Positions 27,583-36,192 of a stretch of DNA of 64,000 bases are shown piece by piece; the stretch's first letter is position 1; every line of letters starts with the position of its first letter. The notes below the pieces were generated by a model. That model worked only from the letters and a program-made list of their open reading frames with translations. It did not search any database and had not been told where the DNA came from. Source of the DNA: CAYYKD01 sp964471825 (GTDB taxonomy: Bacteria; Spirochaetota; GWE2-31-10; CAYYKD01); NCBI GenBank assembly GCA_964471825.1, contig CAYYKD010000009.1, positions 56,873 through 120,872 on the forward strand, given 5' to 3'. Made by a program: the position numbers and the translations under genes.

Positions 27583-27606
27583 ATAGCACTGTTGTAACAG
27601 TGCTAT
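27583..27606. promoter_or_regulatory. perfect 11-bp inverted repeat, possible operator
   Basis: ATAGCACTGTT, GT, AACAGTGCTAT. No T tract follows, so it is less likely to be a terminator. The same gap holds several AACTTGTTAA-type half-palindromes (about 27546, 27632 and 27715). They may be regulatory sites for the metallopeptidase gene at 27770. Confidence 0.4.
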
Positions 27607-27769
27607 CTCTAAAAACCAACAATATGAATATCAACAAGTTAAATAAGACGAACATTTGAATTTTTGTGAATTTATTTGAATTTCAATATGTTTTATAATT
27701 ATTGAATTGTCAATAACTTGTTAACTGTTTTGTAATAGATTTGTTTTTTTGTCGATTGAGGAGTACTAA

Positions 27770-29308
27770 ATGAAAATTCAGGATATGTCAAAGCTAAAAT
27801 TTTATTTCTATATTTCAATTTTAAATTTATTTATATTTACAAATTGCCCAAGCAATAATTTAACTGAAGTATTCTTGCCACAGTACAGATCTATAATTCA
27901 TGATTCCACCTCAGATGGGGTCTATACAATCGACAACAATAAAACAGTCGATCTTACATTGAATATTGAGTCATCACACGAAAAAGAACTCTATTTTGTC
28001 GTAACTAACACATCGCAATACACATCTGATTATTACTATAACATTAGTTCAATTAGATCTTCCGATAAAAAAAGTGAATTTGATAAAATATCTGACTATA
28101 ACAATGATCCTTTTAACCATATCATACCGGGTGATCGTTCAACAATATATCACAACACTAGAGCAGCCGAACAAGATGAAATCGGTGATAAATTAACATT
28201 TCAAGCTATTACAAGCTTTGAAGAAATTGAAGGGGTTAGTGCGACATGTAGAGCTGTATATAAATCCCCAAACAAGGACCAGCTTAATATCTGGGTTGCG
28301 GACTCTGTTTGGAAAACAGGATCTGCTCAATATCAAATTAATGAAACTGATATCTTTAATCTGCAAGAAAAATTCCTAAAAGATAACGGTGAAGATATAT
28401 ACACACTCGGTACAAATATCCTCGGCAAACCATGGGGCGAACATCAATTCTCAAACCTTATCCCACCATCAGATGTTGTTACAATTTTACTATACAATGA
28501 ATTACCGGCTAATGTCATGGGATATTTCTATGCCAAAGACAACATAAAAAAATCATATGAGACTAGATCAAATGAACGAGTTATGTTCTACATAAACTCT
28601 AACTATCTCAAGTCTCGTCCTGATGATATCTATTCGACACTTGCACATGAACTACAACACGCTATCCATTTCTATAGAAAATTTGTCCTTCAAACTCAGA
28701 CTCAAACAGAGACCTGGCTTAATGAACTCTGTTCACTTGCAATAGAAGATCTAACAGCAACCCGTATGGAATACCCAAACCCTTCAGAGATGAGGATACC
28801 AAGTTATAATTACTTACCTTACCTGGGACTAAACTATTGGGATGATCAAGGCTATAGTTATGGAACAGCATTTTCCTATGGAGCATATCTAATGCGTAAC
28901 TACAACGGACCAGATATTCTAAATCGAATTGTGAATAGCAAATATAATGGAACCCAGGCAATTACTAATGCATTACGGGATTCCGGATATAATTACGGTT
29001 TTGGAGAAACCCTTGCTCGATGGGGCAACTCAGTAATAATGTCTGATAAAATTGAAACGCTGGATGGTTACTCACTCAAGGGGACTACAAGTGAATACAA
29101 AGGTACTGAGTATGTTACAGAACCTATCAATATCTTTAATTACGAATATAGCGATAATCTTGTTACAAATCTCCCATCTAATAGCTTAAGTGAATTCTTT
29201 AACTTTGGAACCTCTAACCATTTCTATTATGCAGGCACTATAAACGGTTCGAAAAGTTATAAATTTAGATTAGAAAGTGACATAAAACTCTCAATAATAT
29301 TAAAATAG
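27770..29308 (+). CDS. zinc metallopeptidase lipoprotein (M30 hyicolysin-like)
   Basis: 512 residues. Lipoprotein signal ends LFIFTNC. An HExxH motif is present in YSTLAHELQHAIHFYRKF (about residue 300), followed by TWLNELCSLAIEDL, where the Glu ~30 residues downstream is a likely third zinc ligand. This layout resembles the M30 (hyicolysin-type) peptidases common in Treponema-like bacteria. The N-terminal ~170 residues are beta-rich and may bind surface partners. GAGGAG precedes the ATG. It is a monocistronic-looking gene between two repeat-bearing gaps. Confidence 0.75.
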   Translation: MKIQDMSKLKFYFYISILNLFIFTNCPSNNLTEVFLPQYRSIIHDSTSDGVYTIDNNKTVDLTLNIESSHEKELYFVVTNTSQYTSDYYYNISSIRSSDKKSEFDKISDYNNDPFNHIIPGDRSTIYHNTRAAEQDEIGDKLTFQAITSFEEIEGVSATCRAVYKSPNKDQLNIWVADSVWKTGSAQYQINETDIFNLQEKFLKDNGEDIYTLGTNILGKPWGEHQFSNLIPPSDVVTILLYNELPANVMGYFYAKDNIKKSYETRSNERVMFYINSNYLKSRPDDIYSTLAHELQHAIHFYRKFVLQTQTQTETWLNELCSLAIEDLTATRMEYPNPSEMRIPSYNYLPYLGLNYWDDQGYSYGTAFSYGAYLMRNYNGPDILNRIVNSKYNGTQAITNALRDSGYNYGFGETLARWGNSVIMSDKIETLDGYSLKGTTSEYKGTEYVTEPINIFNYEYSDNLVTNLPSNSLSEFFNFGTSNHFYYAGTINGSKSYKFRLESDIKLSIILK

Positions 29309-29430
29309 TGAGCTGTTTTTGTTTCTTACAACAATCAAACTTGCTTCATAATGATTTAACAATGATTATTTAAGCTGATTTTTTAATAATTTAAAAATTT
29401 ATTTTATTCTACCTTAAATTTTTGTATAAT

Positions 29431-29490
29431 GAGACTCTTGTAAAAATCAAAGAGGTTCTTGCAAAAATCAAGATTTGTGCAAGAGCCTCT
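29431..29490. repeat. dispersed palindromic repeat, copy 5 (extra arm)
   Basis: GAGACTCTTGTAAAAATC, then AGAGGTTCTTGCAAAAATC, then GTGCAAGAGCCTCT: two forward arms and one reverse arm. It lies in the 269-nt gap before the cNMP-binding gene. Confidence 0.75.
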
Positions 29491-29577
29491 AAAGTAAATA
29501 TTTTAAAATTATTAAATAATTTTGTTAAGTTAATATATTTTTAACAAATCAATGATAAAAAAGTAAGAGGTTCTACT

Positions 29578-29973
29578 ATGATGAGAGAAATTGCATTAAA
29601 AAAAGGTGCCCTGGTTATTAAACAGGGGGATGGCTCTGACAGGTTTTTATACATAGTAAAAAAAGGGAAACTGTCCGTTCAAAGAACAGTAAATGGTTCA
29701 ATAATAAAATGCGGACAACTCCGTGAAGGGGATATTTTTGGAGAGGTTTCAATGATAACCGGTGCAGTTAGAGCAGCAACTGTTATGGCGGCTGAAGACG
29801 GTGTTGAAGTTCTTCAAGTTGATAAATCAGCATTCTTTGCAATGATCAAACAGGATCCTGAAATAGCCTGGAAGGTACTGACAAATCTGGCAATAAAAAC
29901 ACAGATGCTTGATGAAATGCAGGATCAAGTCTCAGACCCCAAGATTCTTAGAAGAATGATACTTGGACAATAA
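29578..29973 (+). CDS. stand-alone cyclic nucleotide-binding domain protein
   Basis: 131 residues, one cNMP-binding beta-roll. The cassette GDIFGEVSMITGAVRAATVMA contains Gly-Glu and Arg at the cyclic-phosphate positions, so nucleotide binding is likely. No DNA-binding domain follows; the C-terminal helix (WKVLTNLAIKTQMLDEMQDQV) may mediate interactions. TAAGAGG precedes a tandem ATGATG. It is followed closely by a repeat and the ROK kinase gene. Confidence 0.85.
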   Translation: MMREIALKKGALVIKQGDGSDRFLYIVKKGKLSVQRTVNGSIIKCGQLREGDIFGEVSMITGAVRAATVMAAEDGVEVLQVDKSAFFAMIKQDPEIAWKVLTNLAIKTQMLDEMQDQVSDPKILRRMILGQ

Positions 29974-29990
29974 TATTTTTAATATCAAGG

Positions 29991-30010
29991 AGGTTCTTGC
30001 AAGAGCCTCT
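29991..30010. repeat. dispersed palindromic repeat, copy 6 (minimal)
   Basis: AGGTTCTTGCAAGAGCCTCT: the two outer arms directly abut, as if the centre was deleted. It lies 20 nt before the ROK gene. Confidence 0.7.
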
Positions 30011-30029
30011 AAGCTCAGTAGGATAATAA

Positions 30030-31004
30030 ATGGAACTATATGCAGGAATTGATGTCGGCGGAACTAAAATACTCTCTATAATTGCAGATGAAAAAGGTAA
30101 AATCTACGGACAGAACAAACTCAAGACTAAAAGTGGAAATAATATATTTGAGACTATAAAAAGCTCCTACCTTAATGCTATAAATGAGGCCGGGATAGAA
30201 GAAAAAGAGATCAAATCTATAGGGTTGGCAATGCCCTCCTCAATAAATCAAGATACAAAAAAGCTGCTTAATGCACCAAATCTTGGCTTAAAAGATCTTG
30301 AAATATATAATATTGCACTAGAGTTGTTTAACAAGCCCATTTTCATTGATAATGATGTAAATATGGGACTCTATGGAGAGTATATCTATGGAGATCTGCA
30401 CAACTATAGATCTGTGTATGGAATATTTTTAGGTACAGGGGTTGGTGGAGGATTTATATATAATGGAGAAATCGTTAGGGGACATGGATTTACAGCAGGA
30501 GAAGTTGGACATATGATCATCGACATCCATGGTCGAAAATGTAACTGCGGTAACAAGGGGTGCCTAGAAACAATTGCCGGGAAAATAGGGATAGTAAACT
30601 ACATAAAAAGGCAGAAAAACAAACCAATAATCCTGGAAAAAATCGCACCTGATTGGAAGGAGAGTGTTGGTTATAAAGATCTATATAAGGCATATCATAA
30701 AAAAGATAGACCGGTTATAAAAGCTGTTGGTGCCATGTCTAAGGCAGTCGGAATTACCTGTGCCAATCTTATAAACACTATCGGAGTCGATGCTGTTGTT
30801 ATAGGTGGAGGTGCGATAGACGAATTTGGAGATGAGATAATGAATGAAATAAAACGAATCGCCTTGAAAAACTCAATCGGCGGCGGCGGGGATACAGTGT
30901 TGATAACAAATGCAAAATTAAAGGAACACTCGGTAGCACTCGGTTGCATAGCATTTACCTCCAACCCTCTTCATGAATCAATTCTATCAAGGGCAATATT
31001 ATGA
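30030..31004 (+). CDS. ROK-family sugar kinase (glucokinase-like)
   Basis: 324 residues. ATP-binding AGIDVGGTKILSII at the N-terminus, FIDNDVNMGLYGEY with the catalytic Asp, GTGVGGGFIYNG, and the ROK zinc signature GEVGHM...CNCGNKGCLETIAG. It phosphorylates glucose or a related hexose. It could feed on glucose released by the GH1 enzyme 3 kb upstream; this is only an inference. Its stop overlaps the ppx start (ATGA). Confidence 0.9.
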   Translation: MELYAGIDVGGTKILSIIADEKGKIYGQNKLKTKSGNNIFETIKSSYLNAINEAGIEEKEIKSIGLAMPSSINQDTKKLLNAPNLGLKDLEIYNIALELFNKPIFIDNDVNMGLYGEYIYGDLHNYRSVYGIFLGTGVGGGFIYNGEIVRGHGFTAGEVGHMIIDIHGRKCNCGNKGCLETIAGKIGIVNYIKRQKNKPIILEKIAPDWKESVGYKDLYKAYHKKDRPVIKAVGAMSKAVGITCANLINTIGVDAVVIGGGAIDEFGDEIMNEIKRIALKNSIGGGGDTVLITNAKLKEHSVALGCIAFTSNPLHESILSRAIL

Positions 31005-32533
31005 AATTGGATAAAAAAGCAATAATTGATATAGGTTCAAGTGCAATAAGAATGAGCATCTACGAAATAAAGGCTGATAAACTAAAACTCCTTGACGAAC
31101 TTTGGCAAACAGTTAAACTCGGTATTGATACATTTAACACCGGAAAAATATCACGAAAACTCATCGATGAGTCAATAGCCGTTCTGAAAAGATACAAAAA
31201 AATTTGCAATGATCTTGGTGTCTCAGAAATATTTACAGTTGGAACTACCGCTGTTCGTGAATCCTCAAATGCAGACATATTTATAGATAATATTCGTACA
31301 TTTACCGGACTTGAAGTTTCAATTTTATCACCAAATGAAGAAATTCAACTAATATTTAAAACAATCACTGAAAATGACCCGACGATAGATGTAAGATCTA
31401 AAAATTGTATAATTGAAGTTAGTGCCGGAACTATTAATGTTTCAATATTTTCTGATGAGTGTATTATTTATTCCAGGACACTCCCACTTGGCTCTCTTAA
31501 AATGATAGAGATCTACCATGACTCATTCTCAAATGAAAAATCATATCCGGAGTTTCTAAAATCAACCCTAGATCATGAGGTTAGATATTTAAAGAAAGAG
31601 ATGCCCAAAGTCAGGCTGACAAAAATATTTGGTATATGCTCTGAACTTGAAGAGATAGCCCATATTGTAAAAGGTGATAGCGAAATACTAAAAGTAACAA
31701 TAGAAGATCTAAAAAAATACTCTGATTTATCACAGAATAAAACTTCAGAAGAGCTTACTAATGAGCTAAATATTCCGCATGATATTACAGATACATTTTA
31801 CACAACCTGTGCTACTTACTACAAGCTGATGAGCGAGTTTAAAGTAGGTGAAATTTATCTACCCGATATTTCTCTTAGAGATGCTATAATTAAAAATAAA
31901 ACCGCATCACTTTCTGATACACTATATTTCGAAAACATGTTTAGACAGATTAAGATTCATGCTATAAAGATCGGTAAAAAGCTAAATTTTGACGAAAAAC
32001 ACGCTCTCCGTGTAGCTAAACTTGCTCTAGAGATTTTTAATGGAACAGAGCGGCTACATCAAATGGGAAATGAGGAAAGATCATACCTGCTTGTAGCATC
32101 TATACTTCATGATATTGGCCTGAGTATTTCATCAAGATCCCATCACAAACATTCACTTTATGTCATTCAATCTCAAGACTTCTTTTTCTTTGATAATCAT
32201 CAAAAAAATATTATTGCAAATATTGCAAGGTATCATAGAAGATCTGAACCTAGATCCTCACACCTTGAGTATGAAATTATGCCACATAAAGATAAAATGA
32301 CTATAACAAAACTTGCTGCCATACTTAGGATAGCAGATTCACTTGATGCTTCACACCTACAGTTGATTCAAAATCTTACATGTGTGTTAAAAGACGATAA
32401 ACTTATATTAAAGGTAATGTGTAAATCAAGGATTTTTAACGAAGAGTACTCTTTCAAAAGTAAGAAAGTTATGTTTGAAAATTTTTTTGGTAGAAAAGTA
32501 GTCTTAAATATTCAAGAAAATAAGGAAATCTAA
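31001..32533 (+). CDS. ppx: Ppx/GppA exopolyphosphatase with HD domain
   Basis: 510 residues. The N-terminal actin-like fold shows KKAIIDIGSSAIRMSIYEI, FTVGTTAVRESSN and IIEVSAGTINVSIF. The C-terminal part is an HD-type domain with LLVASILHDIGLSIS and YHRRSEPR. It hydrolyses terminal phosphates of polyphosphate or pppGpp. It is directly followed by ppk1 with no spacer, an arrangement in which synthesis and breakdown of polyphosphate are co-encoded. Confidence 0.9.
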   Translation: MKLDKKAIIDIGSSAIRMSIYEIKADKLKLLDELWQTVKLGIDTFNTGKISRKLIDESIAVLKRYKKICNDLGVSEIFTVGTTAVRESSNADIFIDNIRTFTGLEVSILSPNEEIQLIFKTITENDPTIDVRSKNCIIEVSAGTINVSIFSDECIIYSRTLPLGSLKMIEIYHDSFSNEKSYPEFLKSTLDHEVRYLKKEMPKVRLTKIFGICSELEEIAHIVKGDSEILKVTIEDLKKYSDLSQNKTSEELTNELNIPHDITDTFYTTCATYYKLMSEFKVGEIYLPDISLRDAIIKNKTASLSDTLYFENMFRQIKIHAIKIGKKLNFDEKHALRVAKLALEIFNGTERLHQMGNEERSYLLVASILHDIGLSISSRSHHKHSLYVIQSQDFFFFDNHQKNIIANIARYHRRSEPRSSHLEYEIMPHKDKMTITKLAAILRIADSLDASHLQLIQNLTCVLKDDKLILKVMCKSRIFNEEYSFKSKKVMFENFFGRKVVLNIQENKEI

Positions 32534-34642
32534 ATGAAATATTCAAAGGAACACTTTATAAATAGAGAGCTGAGTTGGCTCGAGTTCAATAGAAGAGTAC
32601 TTGAAGAGGCTTTGGACTTAAAAAAACCGGTAATGGAGAGGCTGAAATTTCTTGCAATCTTTTCAAATAACCTGGATGAATTTTTTATGGTAAGAGTTTC
32701 GGGTATAATCTCTCAGATAAGACTTAACTACAATGAACCTGATTACTCCGGTTATACACCGACTCAATTAATTAAAGAGATCAGAAATAAAACGGATGAA
32801 ATGGTTAAAATTCAATCAGAATGTTACACAAATGAAATATTGCCTGAATTGAATAAGAATGGAATAATATTCTACAATGCCAAGAATCTACCTACAGAAA
32901 AAACAAAACTAATAAATGACCTCTTTGATTCTAAATTCTACCCAATACTGTCACCTATGGCAATAGATCAATCCCGCCCTTTTCCGTTTATCTCGGGTAA
33001 AACACTAAATATACTAGTTCAGCTTGAATCTAAGGAGACCCCTGAAGAACCAATCTTCGCAGTTATCCCGATCCCCACTCAGAGCAGATTTATCCCAATA
33101 AATGAGTCCCACAAAAATACAGAGTTTATTATGATAGGAGAATTTATCAAACTAAATGCTCATAAACTATTTAATGGATACAAGATTATCGATATGACAA
33201 CATTTAGAATAACTCGTGATGCTGAGCTTAATTTAGAAGAGGAGGAGTCAAAAGATCTGCTTTCAACTATTGAAACTGAACTTAGAAACCGAGAGAAAGG
33301 GGTTCCAATTAGAATTGAAGTTGAATCAGATGTTTCAGATAAAAACCTTGAGTTTATCAAAGAAAGATTAAACCTTACTGAGAATATGTATTTTTTAATT
33401 GACTCACCTCTTGATTATTCATCATTTTTTTATATTGTAGGGCTCTCAGGTTTTACACAACTTCATATAGAGCCACTTCCGCCGGTTCTTCCTAAAGAAT
33501 TTTCTGACCCAAAAGGGTCGGTTTTTCACATAATTTCAGAAAAAGATAGAATTCTGCACCATCCATTTGAATCATTTGACCCTGTAGTAAAATTCCTTGA
33601 GGAAGCCGCAAATGATCCCAAAGTGCTTGCCATTAAACAGACACTTTATCGAACATCAGGGGATTCTCCAATTATAGCTGCACTAAAAAAAGCGGCATTA
33701 AAAGGCAAACAGGTTACTGTAATTGTAGAATTAAAGGCAAGATTTGATGAAGCACAAAACATCAACTGGGCAAAACAACTTGAAAAGGCCGGATGCCATG
33801 TCGTCTACGGTCTTGTAGGACTAAAGATTCATTGTAAAATTCTGCTTGTAGTAAGAGAAGAGGATGATGGAATTAAACGGTATATCCACCTATCCACAGG
33901 AAATTACAATGATAAAACAGCAAAAATTTATACGGACATCAGTCTATTCACATGTAATGAACTTTTTGGTATTGATGCCTCTGCGATCTTTAATCTTCTT
34001 ACAGGGTATTCACAACCGCCGAGATGGAAAAAAATAATCACTGCACCGCTTGACCTTAGAAATGAGTTTCTTGTTAAAATAAAGACAGAAATTACAAACA
34101 TAAAAAATGGCGGTAAGGGTAAAATTATTGCAAAAATGAACTCACTCATTGATAAGAAAATAATTGAATCACTCTATGATGCATCCTGTGAAGGTGTTGA
34201 AATTATTCTTATCATTAGAGGGATGTGCTGTCTCAGACCGGGTGTAAAAAATGTAAGTGAGAATATTCAAGTATTTAGTGTCGTTGATAGATTTCTTGAG
34301 CATACGAGAATTTACTATTTTTACAATGGTGGAGATGAGGATATCTTTCTATCAAGTGCTGATTGGATGGAACGAAACTTTGATAGAAGAGTGGAAACCC
34401 TATTTCCAATAGATAATTTAGAATGTAAACAGGAAATTCTTGAATATCTTAAGATAATATTAAAAGGTAATCAAAAAACAAGATACCTTCAATCAAGTGG
34501 AAATTACATCCTAAAGAAATTATCTGATAATGAAAAACCATTCACNNNNNNNNNNTATATAAATATGAACTACAAAAAAATAAAGTTTCAGAAAGAAAAG
34601 ATAAACAGATTAAATTTATTCCCAAATCAGGCAGGTCACTAA
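32534..34642 (+). CDS. ppk1: polyphosphate kinase Ppk1 (3' part crossed by an assembly gap)
   Basis: About 700 residues. Markers: FINRELSWLEFNRRVLEEA and FSNNLDEFFMVRVSG at the N-terminus, VLAIKQTLYRTSG, VVYGLVGLKIHCKILLV with the catalytic His, IHLSTGNYNDKTAKIYTDI and the second PLD-like half ending RIYYFYNGGDEDIFLSSADWM. It polymerises ATP gamma-phosphate into polyphosphate. Ten N at 34546-34555 interrupt the last ~35 residues; the frame happens to hold, but the true length there is unknown. It is coupled to ppx upstream. Confidence 0.93.
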   Translation: MKYSKEHFINRELSWLEFNRRVLEEALDLKKPVMERLKFLAIFSNNLDEFFMVRVSGIISQIRLNYNEPDYSGYTPTQLIKEIRNKTDEMVKIQSECYTNEILPELNKNGIIFYNAKNLPTEKTKLINDLFDSKFYPILSPMAIDQSRPFPFISGKTLNILVQLESKETPEEPIFAVIPIPTQSRFIPINESHKNTEFIMIGEFIKLNAHKLFNGYKIIDMTTFRITRDAELNLEEEESKDLLSTIETELRNREKGVPIRIEVESDVSDKNLEFIKERLNLTENMYFLIDSPLDYSSFFYIVGLSGFTQLHIEPLPPVLPKEFSDPKGSVFHIISEKDRILHHPFESFDPVVKFLEEAANDPKVLAIKQTLYRTSGDSPIIAALKKAALKGKQVTVIVELKARFDEAQNINWAKQLEKAGCHVVYGLVGLKIHCKILLVVREEDDGIKRYIHLSTGNYNDKTAKIYTDISLFTCNELFGIDASAIFNLLTGYSQPPRWKKIITAPLDLRNEFLVKIKTEITNIKNGGKGKIIAKMNSLIDKKIIESLYDASCEGVEIILIIRGMCCLRPGVKNVSENIQVFSVVDRFLEHTRIYYFYNGGDEDIFLSSADWMERNFDRRVETLFPIDNLECKQEILEYLKIILKGNQKTRYLQSSGNYILKKLSDNEKPFXXXXYINMNYKKIKFQKEKINRLNLFPNQAGH
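34546..34555. other. assembly gap (10 N)
   Basis: Second run of exactly ten N, inside the C-terminal tail of ppk1. A placeholder of unknown true length. Confidence 0.98.
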
Positions 34643-34643
34643 T

Positions 34644-34883
34644 ATGAAAAATTCCAGCAGATTCTTTTCTAACATCGAATGCGAGTATTACCCTTGTCAT
34701 AGCGGAGTTAGTGAGTTTAATTGCCTTTTTTGTTACTGTCCATTGTATTTAATTAAAGATTGCGGTGGAAAATTTAAGTTAATAAATGATAAAATAAAAG
34801 ATTGCTCTGAATGTCTTATACCGCACACACCTGCAGGGTACGATATAATTATGAAAAAGCTTAGAGAGAATACTAAAAGTTAA
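34644..34883 (+). CDS. cysteine-rich small domain protein
   Basis: 79 residues with nine cysteines in the order CEYYPCH, CLFCYCPLY, DCG and DCSECLIPH. This matches the small metal-binding 'cysteine-rich small domain' found alone or with cobalamin-related genes. It probably binds zinc or an iron-sulfur cluster. It starts one nucleotide after the ppk1 stop. Its biological role is unknown. Confidence 0.82.
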   Translation: MKNSSRFFSNIECEYYPCHSGVSEFNCLFCYCPLYLIKDCGGKFKLINDKIKDCSECLIPHTPAGYDIIMKKLRENTKS

Positions 34884-35016
34884 TATTTATTATACACTTA
34901 ACACCTCACAATTGTGATAATTATTTTTAAAAATCAAATAATTCTTTTGGAAATATTTTAATTAATGATATAATATTAGTTCTGATTAATAAACTTACTT
35001 ATTGGCAGTTCAATAC

Positions 35017-36192
35017 ATGGAAAAAAAAGAGACTCCTGAAGAAAATATAAAATTAAACCTATCAAAATTATTATCTTGTATAGAGAATAATTGTTGTTTT
35101 TTATTTTATTTCAGTCCCGATCCGGATGCTATCGGTGCTTCCCTGGCGATGTCATTATACTTAAGAAGTATCAATAAAAAATCTGCAATGCTAATTCCTG
35201 ACGGTATGGATAAAAATCTTAACTTCTTAAATGAGATTGCGATCTACAACGGTATTGATATATTAACTTCTAAGGATACACTATTTAATTTTTTATTAAA
35301 TAAACCTATAATAATTATTCCGGACACACCAACCCACTATTTATTGCCATATTTTGATGAATTATCAGATTATTTTTCTATAGTTGAAAATAAAGAAAAT
35401 GTTATTGAGGTTGACCATCATTTTAAGGGAGATAGTGAACAAATTTTTACCGAATCACTTACCTTCTTTATCAATTGTAATTCTGTCTGTGAAATAATAG
35501 CAGAATTTCTTTCTTATATAAGTTGCGAAAATCTAAAGAGTATCGATTATGATGTGTATTTTCCACGAAATATAATATTATCGCTATTAGTTGGAATCTG
35601 CTTTGATACCCAGTTTGGTAAATTTATTCATAATCAAGAAGTATTTGATAAATGGTTCACCCCGCTTTCAAATCGTTTAACAAAAATAACATGGAATAAC
35701 GAATTATATCTAAGTTCTTCAAGACATATATTTGATACAATAAATCAGATGAGCGAAGAAAAAAATAAAGTATTAAATCAATTATCATCAAAAACATTTA
35801 TCTACAATAAAACTGGTCTACTTTTAATGCCATATACAGAAAAGTATAAATCATTATCCGATAGAGGTGATTCAACTTGTGTATTTAGCAAATTGATAAC
35901 AGACATTTCAAATATTATCCCTGAGTTATCAGGCTATGTAGGAATATTTGCCTATTTTGATACAATTTCTTTAAACTATTTTATCAAGATTAGAAGATCA
36001 CAGGTTTACTCGGGCTATGATCTGAGAAACATTGAAGATCTATTAAAAGAATGTTTTGGTAATGACTTTTTAGGGGGAGGTGGTCATGAGGGTGCGGTAA
36101 GCTTCAGAATCAGTGCTATAGAGAGATATGATTTTACTGTCAAGATCAATCATCTCCATAAAAAAATTTCAAAATTGATCGGATCTACATGA
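35017..36192 (+). CDS. DHH/DHHA1 phosphoesterase, second copy
   Basis: About 391 residues. Motifs: YFSPDPDAIGASLAMSLYL (DxD), IIIPDTPTH, VIEVDHHFKGDSE and GGGGHEGAVSFRIS. It is larger and more divergent than the copy at 6043, with a long middle insert. Family members act on short oligonucleotides or pAp. An in-frame TTG at 35002 is also possible; neither start has a good ribosome site. The stop overlaps the radical SAM gene by 4 nt. Confidence 0.82.
   Translation: MEKKETPEENIKLNLSKLLSCIENNCCFLFYFSPDPDAIGASLAMSLYLRSINKKSAMLIPDGMDKNLNFLNEIAIYNGIDILTSKDTLFNFLLNKPIIIIPDTPTHYLLPYFDELSDYFSIVENKENVIEVDHHFKGDSEQIFTESLTFFINCNSVCEIIAEFLSYISCENLKSIDYDVYFPRNIILSLLVGICFDTQFGKFIHNQEVFDKWFTPLSNRLTKITWNNELYLSSSRHIFDTINQMSEEKNKVLNQLSSKTFIYNKTGLLLMPYTEKYKSLSDRGDSTCVFSKLITDISNIIPELSGYVGIFAYFDTISLNYFIKIRRSQVYSGYDLRNIEDLLKECFGNDFLGGGGHEGAVSFRISAIERYDFTVKINHLHKKISKLIGST

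Noticed and set aside
27583..27606. Intrinsic terminator for the small lipoprotein gene
   Set aside because: The stem is perfect but no T tract follows on either strand, so an operator is preferred.
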